DNA from: Planococcus sp. ISL-110
Lineage (GTDB): Bacteria; Bacillota; Bacilli; Bacillales_A; Planococcaceae
Reading direction: 5' to 3'
NCBI RefSeq assembly: GCF_018613575.1
Contig: NZ_JAGGPX010000012.1
Coordinates: 174,951-238,950, forward strand
Length of the DNA: 64,000 nucleotides
The translations under genes and the position numbers were made by a program. This document shows, one piece after another, positions 56,542 through 64,000 of this stretch. The notes under the pieces were generated by a model. The model was given only the letters and a program-made list of their open reading frames with translations. It was not told the DNA's origin and made no database searches. How positions within the stretch are numbered: position 1 is the stretch's first letter; each line of letters begins with the position of its first letter.

Positions 56542-58098
56542 TTAAGCTTTGCTTTTTGCGTAAAGTTCACGCAGCAGGAATTTCTGTATTTTTCCGCTGG
56601 CATTGCGCGGCAACTCATCGACAAAGCGATAGGTTCTTGGGCGCTTAAACCGAGCAAGTTTGTCATTATTGAGGCAAAAATCTTCCAGTTGCTGCTCTGT
56701 CAGCAAGGCATCCTTAACGACCACAAATGCCATCACCGCTTCGCCCCATTTTTCGTCAGGGATACCCAGAACGGCAACATCCTGAACCAATTCATGTTCA
56801 TGCAACACATCTTCCACTTCACGCGGATAAATATTTTCGCCGCCGCTGATGATCATGTCATCCACCCGATCGGCCACAAACAAATAGCCGTCTTCATCCA
56901 GATACCCTAAATCACTGGTGTGGTACCAGCCTTTATACAACGCACGTGACGTGGCCTGCGGACGATGGAAATAACCAGCCATCATGCTTGGTCCACGCAC
57001 AATGATTTCCCCGACCTCAAATGCCCCTACTCTGTCATCCGGCTCTGAAGGGCCTTTTTCATTCGGGCGAACGATCCGGATTTCATGGTTAAAGGCAGGT
57101 TTTCCAGCAGACCCAGCTTTGGTCAGCTGCTCGTCTTCGGCAAGGAACGTAATGGCCGGCCCCATTTCCGTTTGGCCATATGCCTGTATCAAATCAATCC
57201 CAAGCACTTCTTTGACACGCTTGACCAATACAGGCGCCATCGGAGCTGCTCCATAAAGTCCACGCTGCAGCGTTTTGACCTTTGAATTTGCCCCATCGAG
57301 ATCAGCCATCATGCTCCACATGGTCGGCACAGCAAACATGACCGTAACTTTTTCCTTTTCGACAGTCTCAATTGCAGTTTGAGGTTCAAATTGATGCATG
57401 ATAACGCTCGAGGCTCCTGCTTGGACGCGTGGAATAACGCAGCAATGCAGTTCAGCACAATGAAACATCGGCGCGATAACCAATCCTACATCATTTTTTG
57501 TATATTTCAGCATCGCAATGCACGTAAGGCTTTGTTCAGCCATGTCGCGATGTCGATGAATCACCCCTTTTGGCCGCCCTGTCGTCCCACTTGTATACAT
57601 AATAGCGTAGGTATCCATTTCATCTACCTGCACTAATAGGTCCGTAGCAGGTGCCGCGCTGACCTGTTTCTGATAACTCACTGCATAGTCAGGGACATCG
57701 TCGTCTATAAACCAGAATTGGATGCTTGGAAACTGTGCAGCGACGCCTTTGATCGTGTCCTTTAAAGCCTCTTCAAAAAGAACAATCTCGGGTGTCGCGT
57801 CATTTAAAATGTACACTAGCTCTTCAGGTTTTAAACGGAAGTTGATGGGATTAAAAATAGCCCCGATTTTTGCACAGGCAAATAAGGCGGTAGGCAGTTC
57901 GCTATTATTGAACAAAAAACTTGAAACACGGTCGCCTTTGCTGATTCCAGCTGAGGTCAGTGCATTCGCCAAGCGATGAACTTCCTCACTCCATTGCGAG
58001 TAAGTCCATCTCGTGCCTCTTCTCATATCAATCAGCGCTTCTTTGTCCGGGTAAAGGCCTACTGTCTGATCAAAGATTTTGCCAAGTGTCGCATACAT
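56542..58098 (-). CDS. Acyl-CoA ligase (AMP-forming) 2
   Basis: 518 residues, fatty-acyl-CoA synthetase type. P-loop Y-T-S-G-T-T-G-R-P-K-G near 167-177, Y-G-Q-T-E near 304-308, Y-H-T-S-D near 394-398, and terminal Lys in N-A-S-G-K-I near 500-505. Start at the ATG 58098, nine bases after GGAGGAG. It is in a separate unit upstream of the main operon and may activate the same or a related acid. Confidence 0.9.
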   Translation of the reverse strand: MYATLGKIFDQTVGLYPDKEALIDMRRGTRWTYSQWSEEVHRLANALTSAGISKGDRVSSFLFNNSELPTALFACAKIGAIFNPINFRLKPEELVYILNDATPEIVLFEEALKDTIKGVAAQFPSIQFWFIDDDVPDYAVSYQKQVSAAPATDLLVQVDEMDTYAIMYTSGTTGRPKGVIHRHRDMAEQSLTCIAMLKYTKNDVGLVIAPMFHCAELHCCVIPRVQAGASSVIMHQFEPQTAIETVEKEKVTVMFAVPTMWSMMADLDGANSKVKTLQRGLYGAAPMAPVLVKRVKEVLGIDLIQAYGQTEMGPAITFLAEDEQLTKAGSAGKPAFNHEIRIVRPNEKGPSEPDDRVGAFEVGEIIVRGPSMMAGYFHRPQATSRALYKGWYHTSDLGYLDEDGYLFVADRVDDMIISGGENIYPREVEDVLHEHELVQDVAVLGIPDEKWGEAVMAFVVVKDALLTEQQLEDFCLNNDKLARFKRPRTYRFVDELPRNASGKIQKFLLRELYAKSKA

Positions 58099-58457
58099 TC
58101 TTTGCTTCTCCTCCTTCTGATGCAATAGCTTTCTTTTGCATTTCCTTTCATGATGTCAGAAAAAATGTAATATTGCAACAATTCAAAGACTCATCTTTGC
58201 ATAAGAAATTAGGCCCTTTTCTCTTGCCCTTCATTACAGAATAAATTTTTACAAAAAGACATTGGGCTCAGTTTATTATTTTTTGCTCGAGAAAAGAATG
58301 TTTTTCATAAATTAAAGACATTATTACATTATGAGCTATTAAGATTCGTTTAATATAGCCGATATTGTTTATGTGAGACCCCTATCTCTCTTTGATTTTT
58401 CAGCAAGAAGAACTTTTAATGAAAAATACACAATCGCTTATTTGTTACTTTTAACTT
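58099..58457. other. Divergent intergenic region
   Basis: About 360 AT-rich bases between ligase 2 and the LysM endopeptidase. No open frame and no recognised riboswitch; the ydaO-type consensus that precedes some cell wall hydrolases is absent. Confidence 0.45.
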
Positions 58458-58474
58458 TGTAACACAAATGTAAT
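58458..58474 (+). promoter_or_regulatory. WalR binding box
   Basis: TGTAAC-ACAAA-TGTAAT is a perfect match to the WalR direct repeat TGTWAH-N5-TGTWAH. It lies 11 bases before a plausible promoter, TTGCCT (58486) and TAGAAT (58509) with a 17-base spacer, and about 100 bases before the endopeptidase start. Confidence 0.8.
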
Positions 58475-58496
58475 ATTGAAACTTATTGCCTATATT

Positions 58497-58520
58497 CACT
58501 TAATTATATAGAATTAAGTG
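58497..58520 (+). promoter_or_regulatory. Palindrome overlapping the endopeptidase promoter
   Basis: CACTTAATT and AATTAAGTG, perfect nine-base arms separated by six bases, overlap the candidate -10 box. It may be a second regulator site or simply an AT-rich palindrome. Confidence 0.4.
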
Positions 58521-58576
58521 AATTACACCAAATAGATTGAATTGTCTATAAAAGGCATAGAAAAAGGGGTTTGACG

Positions 58577-59632
58577 ATGAGAAAAATTATTTTCACTTTA
58601 TTTGCAGCTACTACCTTATCATTGGCAATTGGCACTTCAGATACAGAAGCCAGCAACTACACAATTAAACCAGGAGATACGTTATGGAAAATCGCTTCGA
58701 GCAACAATGTCTCGGTTGATCAGCTGATCACATGGAATAAGCTATCATCCAATTCTATTTATCCAAATCAGACAATCAAGGTCGCAGCTGCTTCAGCTCC
58801 GGCGGCATCTAAACAAAAGGTCAGCGCTCCTAAAACATCGGCTAGCTCCGTGAATACATATACGGTAAAAGCAGGAGACACGTTGTCACATATAGCCCGG
58901 ATCCATAGTACCAGCGTCAGCTCCATTCAACAATTAAACAAGCTGTCGGACAGTGTCATCCGCATTGGCCAAAAGTTAACGGTTAGCGGAAAAGCGCAGG
59001 CTACTGCACCAACAACGGCCATCAAAGCTCCTTCAGCTGCTCCAGCTATATCTAAAACCAGTACATATCGCGTGGTTAGCGGTGATACGCTGACTAATAT
59101 CGCTAAACGCCACAGCACATCGGTTTCACAATTAATGAGCTTAAACGGACTGAAAACAAGCTCGATCCGAACTGGACAAGTATTAAAGGTTGATGGCAGC
59201 TCGGTAAGCAAGCAGCCGGTGACTGTTTCCAATCCAATCGCTACTGCACCTGCTTCATCTGGAAACATTTCAACACTTGTTGCTACAGCTAATTCTTTAC
59301 TGGGTACACCTTATAAATGGGGCGGTTCTGCACCAGGCGGTTTCGATTGCAGCGGCTTCATCTATTATGCCTACAATAAGGCTGGTGTTAGTGTCCCAAG
59401 AACCAATACCACCGGCTATGACGCATTATCTTATACAGTAAGTTCTCCTCAGGTCGGCGATTTGGTGTTCTTTAAGAATACTTATCGCCCAGGGATTTCA
59501 CATATGGGCATTTTCGTTGGCAACAACAGCTTTATTCACGCTGGCGGCGATCGCGTCCAAATCACCAGTTTGAACGACAGCTACTGGGGCAAACATTTCG
59601 ACAGCTACCAGCGCTTGAACGCAATGAGATAA
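58577..59632 (+). CDS. LysM-NlpC/P60 peptidoglycan endopeptidase
   Basis: 351 residues. Signal peptide to about 25; LysM modules at 28-69, 95-136 and 164-205, joined by Ser/Ala/Pro-rich linkers; NlpC/P60 domain from about 232 with C258 (F-D-C-S-G-F), H309 and H321 as catalytic triad. It binds cell wall and cuts D-Glu to diamino acid links, like LytE, LytF and CwlS. Start at the ATG 58577 after AAAAAGGGG. The WalR box upstream fits an essential growth hydrolase. Confidence 0.93.
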   Translation: MRKIIFTLFAATTLSLAIGTSDTEASNYTIKPGDTLWKIASSNNVSVDQLITWNKLSSNSIYPNQTIKVAAASAPAASKQKVSAPKTSASSVNTYTVKAGDTLSHIARIHSTSVSSIQQLNKLSDSVIRIGQKLTVSGKAQATAPTTAIKAPSAAPAISKTSTYRVVSGDTLTNIAKRHSTSVSQLMSLNGLKTSSIRTGQVLKVDGSSVSKQPVTVSNPIATAPASSGNISTLVATANSLLGTPYKWGGSAPGGFDCSGFIYYAYNKAGVSVPRTNTTGYDALSYTVSSPQVGDLVFFKNTYRPGISHMGIFVGNNSFIHAGGDRVQITSLNDSYWGKHFDSYQRLNAMR

Positions 59633-59641
59633 CAAGAAAAG

Positions 59642-59734
59642 TGTAAGCAGCCAAAAGCAGATGCTGAATTCGGTGCACGTGTAGCTGAAGGCTCTAATCT
59701 ATCAATTCCGGATCTTACTGAAAAAAATAATTAA
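59642..59734 (+). pseudogene. Possible catalase C-terminal remnant
   Basis: Ten bases after the endopeptidase stop, one frame reads K-A-D-A-E-F-G-A-R-V-A-E-G-S-N-L-S-I and ends in TAA at 59734. This resembles the extreme C-terminus of clade 3 catalases (A-D-x-x-x-G-x-R-V-A-E-G-L). No start, no ribosome site and no upstream catalase sequence are present, so it would be the tail of a lost gene. The match rests on about 15 residues. Confidence 0.35.
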
Positions 59735-59765
59735 CCGATAAAATACTGCCTATATCATTAATTAT

Positions 59766-59798
59766 CCGTTTATCCAAATGCTGGATAAACGGCTTTTT
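59766..59798 (+). terminator. Terminator after the endopeptidase region
   Basis: CCGTTTATCC with GGATAAACGG, seven-base loop, then CTTTTT. It would suit the lost gene as well as the endopeptidase. Confidence 0.88.
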
Positions 59799-59804
59799 CT
59801 ATAT

Positions 59805-59834
59805 AAAAAAAAGAGGCCAACTATGGCCTCTTTT
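59805..59834. terminator. Bidirectional terminator at the hemY end
   Basis: AGAGGCC with GGCCTCT around a six-base loop, with A/T runs on both sides; serves hemY on the minus strand. Confidence 0.85.
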
Positions 59835-59842
59835 TCCTATTC

Positions 59843-61240
59843 TTACTCTACATCAACTAATTGATTGGCAATAATTTTCGCCAGGTCGGAACCGTTTTGT
59901 ATGCAGGCGCCAATTCCTACACCAAAATAAGAGGAACCAGCCAGCTTGATATTGGGGACCAATTCTTCCATTTTCAGCTCCAGTGCGCTGATAGCGGTTT
60001 TATGGGCCATATGGTAATTGGGCATCAGGTTTTTCCAACCGGTCACTTCAACCGCTAAAGGTTCTTCTTTAACCCCTAGGCTCTTGCGGACATCCTCCAG
60101 CGCCACTTTCGCCAATTCTTCTTCAGACAACTCTCTCAGCATCCCATAGGAAGGATGTGAACTCTTGTAGAACAAACGAACCAGCAACTTGTGGTTTTTT
60201 GACGTATGGCGCCATTTCCGGCTCGTCCAGGTGCAGGCATTGCAATGCAGATCACTTTCCTGCGACACGATGAATCCTGTACCGTCTTCCGGAAGCTGCT
60301 CATCCGGAACATCAAATCCAAGGTAAACGCTGATCAATGAAGAATTCAGAAACTGATCGAATTCAGCATCCAACTCTTCCATCGCTAAAAGCTGCTGGGC
60401 AACTTGATGAGGCGTCGCCAAAATCACGTAATCCGCCTCTATCGCCTCACCACCTTCAAGCACCACCAGATAGTGTTCACCGTCCTTTTTGACCGACTTG
60501 GTTCCGACGCCTTTCAATATACGGACATGCTCCAGCTTGGTTTCCATTTCGTCAATCAGGACCTGCATACCCTCATCAAATGAAATGAACTTCTTATTGG
60601 CAGCACCCTGGAAAAACTCTTTGTTTGCTTCAAATCCTTTTATGATGCTACCGTATTTATTTTTGTAATCGACCAGATACGGCAAAGTCGACGCCAGTGT
60701 GAGTTCATGGAGATTGCCCGAATAGACGCCGGATAACACAGGCGCAATCTGGTTTTCAACCAACTCTTTGCCGAGGAATGCTTCAAGAAACTCCCCGATT
60801 GAACTGTCCCATGTAAAACTTTCATTGACGCTGTCAAAATCCTTTAAAGCTGCCTGTTTGCCTTCTTCAGAAACGAGCGTTGAATTGAACAGTGCTTCTT
60901 TATTCATCGGAATGCCGAACACCGTATCCTTCGGAATGGCATGCAGCACATTATTGGCATACAAATAGGAAATTCCCGTGCTGTTGTAGACAACACGGTC
61001 TTTGAGGCCAAGATCTTCAATCAGCGGCATAACGCTGGCATGCCGTGCAACAATGGAGTCTGCCCCGACCTCCATGACAAATTCGTCACCTGTTACGGTC
61101 TTAATCTTACCGCCCAACTGAGGCTCCCGCTCAATCAGCACCAATTCGAGATTGAGCTTTTCCTGCAGGTTGAGCTTTTGTAAATAATACATAGCGGAAA
61201 GGCCGGTGATGCCCCCGCCGATGACTATAGCTTTTTTCAA
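59843..61240 (-). CDS. hemY: Coproporphyrinogen III/protoporphyrinogen oxidase
   Basis: 465 residues. The FAD loop G-G-G-I-T-G-L-S-A spans 8-16, G-G-K-I near 43-46, and the C-terminal FAD segment G-V-G-I-G-A-C-I near 440-447. It oxidises coproporphyrinogen III in the Gram-positive haem pathway. TTG start with AAGGAG nine bases upstream. It is not next to hemE/hemH in this window, which is unusual for Bacillales, where hemEHY often cluster. Confidence 0.92.
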   Translation of the reverse strand: MKKAIVIGGGITGLSAMYYLQKLNLQEKLNLELVLIEREPQLGGKIKTVTGDEFVMEVGADSIVARHASVMPLIEDLGLKDRVVYNSTGISYLYANNVLHAIPKDTVFGIPMNKEALFNSTLVSEEGKQAALKDFDSVNESFTWDSSIGEFLEAFLGKELVENQIAPVLSGVYSGNLHELTLASTLPYLVDYKNKYGSIIKGFEANKEFFQGAANKKFISFDEGMQVLIDEMETKLEHVRILKGVGTKSVKKDGEHYLVVLEGGEAIEADYVILATPHQVAQQLLAMEELDAEFDQFLNSSLISVYLGFDVPDEQLPEDGTGFIVSQESDLHCNACTWTSRKWRHTSKNHKLLVRLFYKSSHPSYGMLRELSEEELAKVALEDVRKSLGVKEEPLAVEVTGWKNLMPNYHMAHKTAISALELKMEELVPNIKLAGSSYFGVGIGACIQNGSDLAKIIANQLVDVE

Positions 61241-61395
61241 CTTTATCCACTCCTTGCCTATGCTTATATTCTATCAATATTCCAGGCTGTCAGTAGGGAT
61301 CTTTTTGTCTTTTTTAATACGCTTTTCCCATCTCTCCGTGGTAGGATAAAAGATAGATACACGCATTTTCTGTGCGGAAGGGAGAGACGTTAGTG

Positions 61396-61953
61396 ATGAA
61401 CGCTATTGACCAGAATATCATAGAAAGACGCTCAATCAAGAAATTCAAGGTTGACCCTGTAAATATTGAGGAGATTATTGAGCTGCTGAATGTCGCCAAA
61501 TGGGCACCGAACCATAAAGTCAATGAACCTTGGCGTTTCCTGCTATACACAGACGCCGGAAAAGAGAAATTCGTTCAGGCCTTTATTGAATCCGTGCGCA
61601 CGCCGGACGGGGAAATCCCACCGAAAGCGCTCAATAAAGCTGATTACTTCCGCAGCATACCGCTTCACCTAGTTGTCATCATGCCCGAAGATCCGAGACA
61701 AAGAAGATGGGATGAAGACTACGGTGCGGTTTCTTCTATGCTGCAAAACTTCCAGCTGGCTGCCTGGGAACGCGGCATCGGCATGATCTGGCGCTCTAAC
61801 GATTGGATCTACACTCCGGTGTTCCGTGAAGCCATCGGTGTAAAGCCGGGCGAGAAAATCGTCGCGACCATGATGATCGGCTATCCGGCGCACGTCCCTG
61901 CAAAACAAGGGCGTACGGATATCCGCGAGAAATTGACCATCATCAGTGAATAA
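61396..61953 (+). CDS. Nitroreductase family flavoprotein
   Basis: 185 residues. R-R-S-I-K-K-F near 10-16, A-K-W-A-P-N-H-K-V-N-E-P-W-R-F near 33-47 (FMN and substrate site), and M-I-G-Y-P near 162-166 are typical. It reduces nitro compounds, quinones or similar with NAD(P)H. GGGAGAG precedes; I use the ATG at 61396, a GTG one codon earlier is equally possible. Confidence 0.87.
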   Translation: MNAIDQNIIERRSIKKFKVDPVNIEEIIELLNVAKWAPNHKVNEPWRFLLYTDAGKEKFVQAFIESVRTPDGEIPPKALNKADYFRSIPLHLVVIMPEDPRQRRWDEDYGAVSSMLQNFQLAAWERGIGMIWRSNDWIYTPVFREAIGVKPGEKIVATMMIGYPAHVPAKQGRTDIREKLTIISE

Positions 61954-61962
61954 TAAAAAGTT

Positions 61963-61997
61963 GAAAGAGATCTCGCAGATTGCGGCATCTCTTTTTG
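61963..61997 (+). terminator. Terminator of the nitroreductase gene
   Basis: AAAGAGAT with ATCTCTTT enclosing CGCAG-ATTG-CGG, followed by T residues. Confidence 0.82.
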
Positions 61998-62140
61998 TTT
62001 GCTGGAAATTCTTGTTGAAGACAGAGCAACCAAAACAAAACTGTGGCCAAACTTCAATCTTTCAGTACCTATGGGAACTATTTTACGGGATGGCTCCCTA
62101 ATAGAGAAAACATCTCAGAACCTTAAAGAAAATGAGGGCG
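61998..62140. other. Gene-free stretch
   Basis: An 87-codon plus-strand frame starts at 61999, but it begins inside the terminator tail without a ribosome site and shows no family features. Nothing else is recognised. Confidence 0.4.
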
Positions 62141-62257
62141 ATGTCAGGAAAACAAGTTGGATGGCCCTTTTATTATTACGGAGGAATGGCTATCCTCCTG
62201 CCGTTCTTTCTGCTGGCTTCGGAGGTTTGGCGCCCGTCCGCCTGGAGCGGCCTGTAG
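62141..62257 (+). CDS. Possible 38-residue membrane peptide
   Basis: A short frame starting M-S-G-K-Q-V-G-W-P-F, containing a hydrophobic core (M-A-I-L-L-P-F-F-L-L-A) and ending W-R-P-S-A-W-S-G-L. The composition, rich in Trp, Tyr and Phe, looks like a membrane peptide. The GAGGG before it is only two bases from the ATG; another ATG three codons earlier has no better site. It may be real, or a leftover protein tail. Confidence 0.3.
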   Translation: MSGKQVGWPFYYYGGMAILLPFFLLASEVWRPSAWSGL

Positions 62258-62282
62258 TATAACACCCCTTCCAGCCTATCTA

Positions 62283-62334
62283 AAAAAGACGTCTCACCTT
62301 CTGCCATTGCACTGGCCGAAAGAGACGTCTTTTC
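62283..62334 (-). terminator. Terminator of coaW
   Basis: AAAAGACGTCTC with GAGACGTCTTTT, enclosing a second small GCCA/TGGC stem. Confidence 0.85.
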
Positions 62335-62344
62335 TATCGAAAAA

Positions 62345-63160
62345 TCACACCGTCTTTTTATTCATTACAGACATGGCCCCCATCGCTCCTGAAAACTCCC
62401 CATTATCGGGAAACACAGGAACCGAGCCGCGCAGAATGGTATAGCTTGTTACAACTTCCTTCAATAAAGGGTTATCAATGAAGGAAGAGCCAATGTAGAC
62501 GATGGTTGAGCTTCTGCATTGGCGGGCTGCCTGCACACTGACTGTGCTGACCGTTTCACCCACTAAACCGATGACCGTCGCCAGCAGTTCTTCTTTCGTC
62601 AAATCGCCTGAAATCGAAAATAGGTCCTGCCCGAAATTACTGGCTGTCAGCTCCCCTGAAATTGGAGGCTCTTTGCCTTCGTAGATATGTTTGACCTTTA
62701 AATCGGTCCGTTCCCGGGAACCCTGGCTTGCCAACGCGACAATCTCATCGTAATGGGTGACGCCAGTCAACAGATGGCTCAACCCGATCAACGTTCCGCC
62801 ACCGATACCGGTGCCGCCCAAACGCTCCTGAACATTGCCCTGAATACAATGGATAGAGGTTCCGGTTCCAACATTCGTCACCAGATAAGCATCTTCCAGA
62901 CGTCCCATCTCTTCGAGGAGAACCTGGACGCCAATGTGAGTAGCTTCAAACTCCATCATTTCTTGTGCTGGCTGATCGAGCAAAGAAACCAGAACGCCTG
63001 ATTTCCCTCCCGTCACGCATACTTTGCTGTGACCAAGACCATTCACCCAGTCAGCAACACGCTCAATTTCAGCAAGTGGATACTTTTCAAAACAGACTTC
63101 CCCTTTTTCGGTATACGCCACTTTGATCAATGTACCGCCTGCATCTATTCCGACAATCAT
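62345..63160 (-). CDS. coaW: Type II pantothenate kinase
   Basis: 271 residues, like Staphylococcus CoaW. The phosphate-binding loop G-I-D-A-G-G-T-L-I-K is at 4-13, T-N-V-G-T-G-T-S-I near 103-111 and G-G-T-G-I-G-G-G-T near 124-132. It phosphorylates pantothenate, the first step of CoA synthesis, and this type escapes CoA feedback. Start at the ATG 63160 with AGGTG upstream; the longer frame is not supported. Confidence 0.9.
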   Translation of the reverse strand: MIVGIDAGGTLIKVAYTEKGEVCFEKYPLAEIERVADWVNGLGHSKVCVTGGKSGVLVSLLDQPAQEMMEFEATHIGVQVLLEEMGRLEDAYLVTNVGTGTSIHCIQGNVQERLGGTGIGGGTLIGLSHLLTGVTHYDEIVALASQGSRERTDLKVKHIYEGKEPPISGELTASNFGQDLFSISGDLTKEELLATVIGLVGETVSTVSVQAARQCRSSTIVYIGSSFIDNPLLKEVVTSYTILRGSVPVFPDNGEFSGAMGAMSVMNKKTV

Positions 63161-63304
63161 TTCCACACCTGCTCTTTCTCGCACTCTTCTAAAAAATGCC
63201 AGATAATATATACACATATGATAAAATTCTAACATACTCGTTTATATTATGGGAGATGTTTGCCGGAAGACCCCGAAACACATGGCCCTTACTTCCATTT
63301 GGTA

Positions 63305-63331
63305 TGTTAATCAGAGCGGTTTAACGGGTAT
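63305..63331 (+). promoter_or_regulatory. Sigma-B-like promoter of the DUF948 gene
   Basis: TGTTAA (63305-63310) and GGGTAT (63326-63331) are separated by 15 bases, fitting sigma-B spacing with an exact -10. YtxG, the B. subtilis relative of the gene downstream, belongs to a sigma-B operon. Confidence 0.6.
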
Positions 63332-63371
63332 AACATATCCAAGACATCAATAAAACAGAGGAGGAAACAAC

Positions 63372-63860
63372 ATGGATTCAACAATATGGCTGTACATAGC
63401 ACTCGCAATCTTCGTAGTGGGGCTGATCATCGCAATAGTCGGCATTGTTATGCTGATATCAGGGATGAAGGAACCGGTAAAAAAGATGAAAGGTTCCGCG
63501 AACAACCTGAAAGAGCGGGTCGATAAGCTCAATTTAGAGGCAACGACCTTGTCACATACCGCTAATGAATTAAAGGAAGACATTCAAATGAAATCCGAAA
63601 AAGTCAGCGTGTTGACCGATGCAGCAAAAGGCACATTGAATTCGGTCATTGACTTAAATGCTTCGGTCCGGGCAATCACAAGCGACATTGCGTCGAGAGT
63701 CGACCATGACAAGCGGAGTGTTGCGGAAGTCAATCAATACAGCAACACAGCCATGGGTTTTCTCAGTTTTATAAAAAACCGAAAATCCTCCGAAACCATC
63801 AACACCACTTATACTCCAACATCTGCAGCTGTTGAAAAACAGTTACCGAAAAACTATTAA
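63372..63860 (+). CDS. DUF948 membrane protein (YtxG-like)
   Basis: 162 residues. One N-terminal membrane helix (about 6-30) is followed by a long amphipathic coiled coil (about 35-110) and a disordered Ser/Thr-rich tail. This is the DUF948/YtxG plan. AGGAGG lies seven bases before the ATG. Unlike B. subtilis ytxGHJ it is followed at once by a terminator, so it is transcribed alone. Probable general stress role. Confidence 0.82.
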   Translation: MDSTIWLYIALAIFVVGLIIAIVGIVMLISGMKEPVKKMKGSANNLKERVDKLNLEATTLSHTANELKEDIQMKSEKVSVLTDAAKGTLNSVIDLNASVRAITSDIASRVDHDKRSVAEVNQYSNTAMGFLSFIKNRKSSETINTTYTPTSAAVEKQLPKNY

Positions 63861-63867
63861 AAGCACT

Positions 63868-63898
63868 AAAAAAGGCAGCCTATGTGGCTGCCTTTTTT
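63868..63898 (+). terminator. Terminator of the DUF948 gene
   Basis: AAAAAAGGCAGCC with GGCTGCCTTTTTT around TATGT. Confidence 0.92.
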
Positions 63899-63975
63899 CA
63901 GAGTGTTGAGAAACCCATTTTATATTTGCATGACTATTGATGATCCAGAAATATTTTCGTAACCACTTGGTTTTA

Positions 63976-64000
63976 GGCCCTCTTGCTAAGCAAGAGGGCC
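63976..64000. terminator. Hairpin at the window edge
   Basis: GGCCCTCTTGC and GCAAGAGGGCC, perfect 11-base arms around three bases, reaching the last base of the window. The sequence after it is not visible, so its strand is unknown. Confidence 0.65.

Noticed and set aside
42858..58125. Phenylacetate degradation island
   Set aside because: No paaABCDE oxygenase, paaG/Z or phenylacetate-specific ligase features; only generic acyl-CoA enzymes are present.
58099..58576. ydaO (c-di-AMP) riboswitch upstream of the endopeptidase
   Set aside because: The conserved purine-rich motifs are not found; the region is AT-rich without the expected long fold.
61999..62262. 87-codon plus-strand open frame after the nitroreductase gene
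   Set aside because: Starts within terminator sequence, no ribosome site, no family resemblance.

Overview
The window looks like chromosome of a Gram-positive Bacillales bacterium, most probably in the Planococcaceae (Planococcus-like). The signs are Bacillus-type ribosome binding sites with many TTG and GTG starts, many genes recognisable as relatives of Bacillus subtilis genes (xpt-pbuX, the glg operon, ykvI, ykvR, yvbH, yuxO, ypmQ/Sco, pnbA, hemY), sigma-B-like promoters, a WalR box, and a type II pantothenate kinase of the staphylococcal kind. The genus is an inference. There is no tRNA, rRNA, CRISPR array, insertion sequence or prophage. Most of the window is ordinary core chromosome.

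Layout. 1-13 kb: mixed metabolic genes (thioesterase, oligoendopeptidase F, NCS2 permease, small oxidoreductases, metallo-hydrolase, a sigma-B-type stress gene, YkvI transporter, acyl-CoA dehydrogenase plus YkvR, a DUF3006/metallo-beta-lactamase lipoprotein pair). 12.4-21.2 kb: a tightly overlapping glycogen operon glgB-C-D-A-P, followed by a short-chain dehydrogenase that lacks the catalytic lysine. 21.4-32 kb: a Sco lipoprotein with a small two-cysteine partner, lactonase, shikimate kinase, formamidase, a polytopic membrane protein, proline dehydrogenase, ring-cleaving dioxygenase, a degenerate M50 protease-like protein and an esterase. Structured intergenic repeats lie at about 24.3-24.5 and 28.66-28.94 kb, both between convergent genes. 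32-34.3 kb: purine riboswitch-xpt-pbuX. 34-42.8 kb: thioesterase, YvbH, DUF4139 protein, carboxylesterase, formate-tetrahydrofolate ligase, a protein built of about eight LSExFI repeats, an unlisted 52-codon charged gene, and a DNA alkyltransferase.

42.8-58.1 kb is the most coherent accessory block. Read on the minus strand it holds an acyl-CoA ligase, a YuxO-type thioesterase, an SDR, a second acyl-CoA ligase, an acyl-CoA dehydrogenase, a FabG-like SDR, a two-subunit MaoC-type hydratase, a thiolase, a thioesterase, a wrecked second acyl-CoA dehydrogenase, a complete LivHMGF-K ABC importer and a TetR regulator. Together these give uptake, CoA activation and one full beta-oxidation cycle for an unidentified carboxylic acid. 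The main unit has its own promoter, a cre-like site and two tandem TetR-type operators. 58.1-64 kb: a three-LysM NlpC/P60 endopeptidase with a perfect WalR box, a possible catalase 3' remnant, HemY, a nitroreductase, CoaW, and a YtxG-like DUF948 protein behind a sigma-B-like promoter.

Starts were chosen by ribosome binding site and family length; where they differ from the longest open frame this is stated. Functional names come from reading protein motifs by eye, without database searches.
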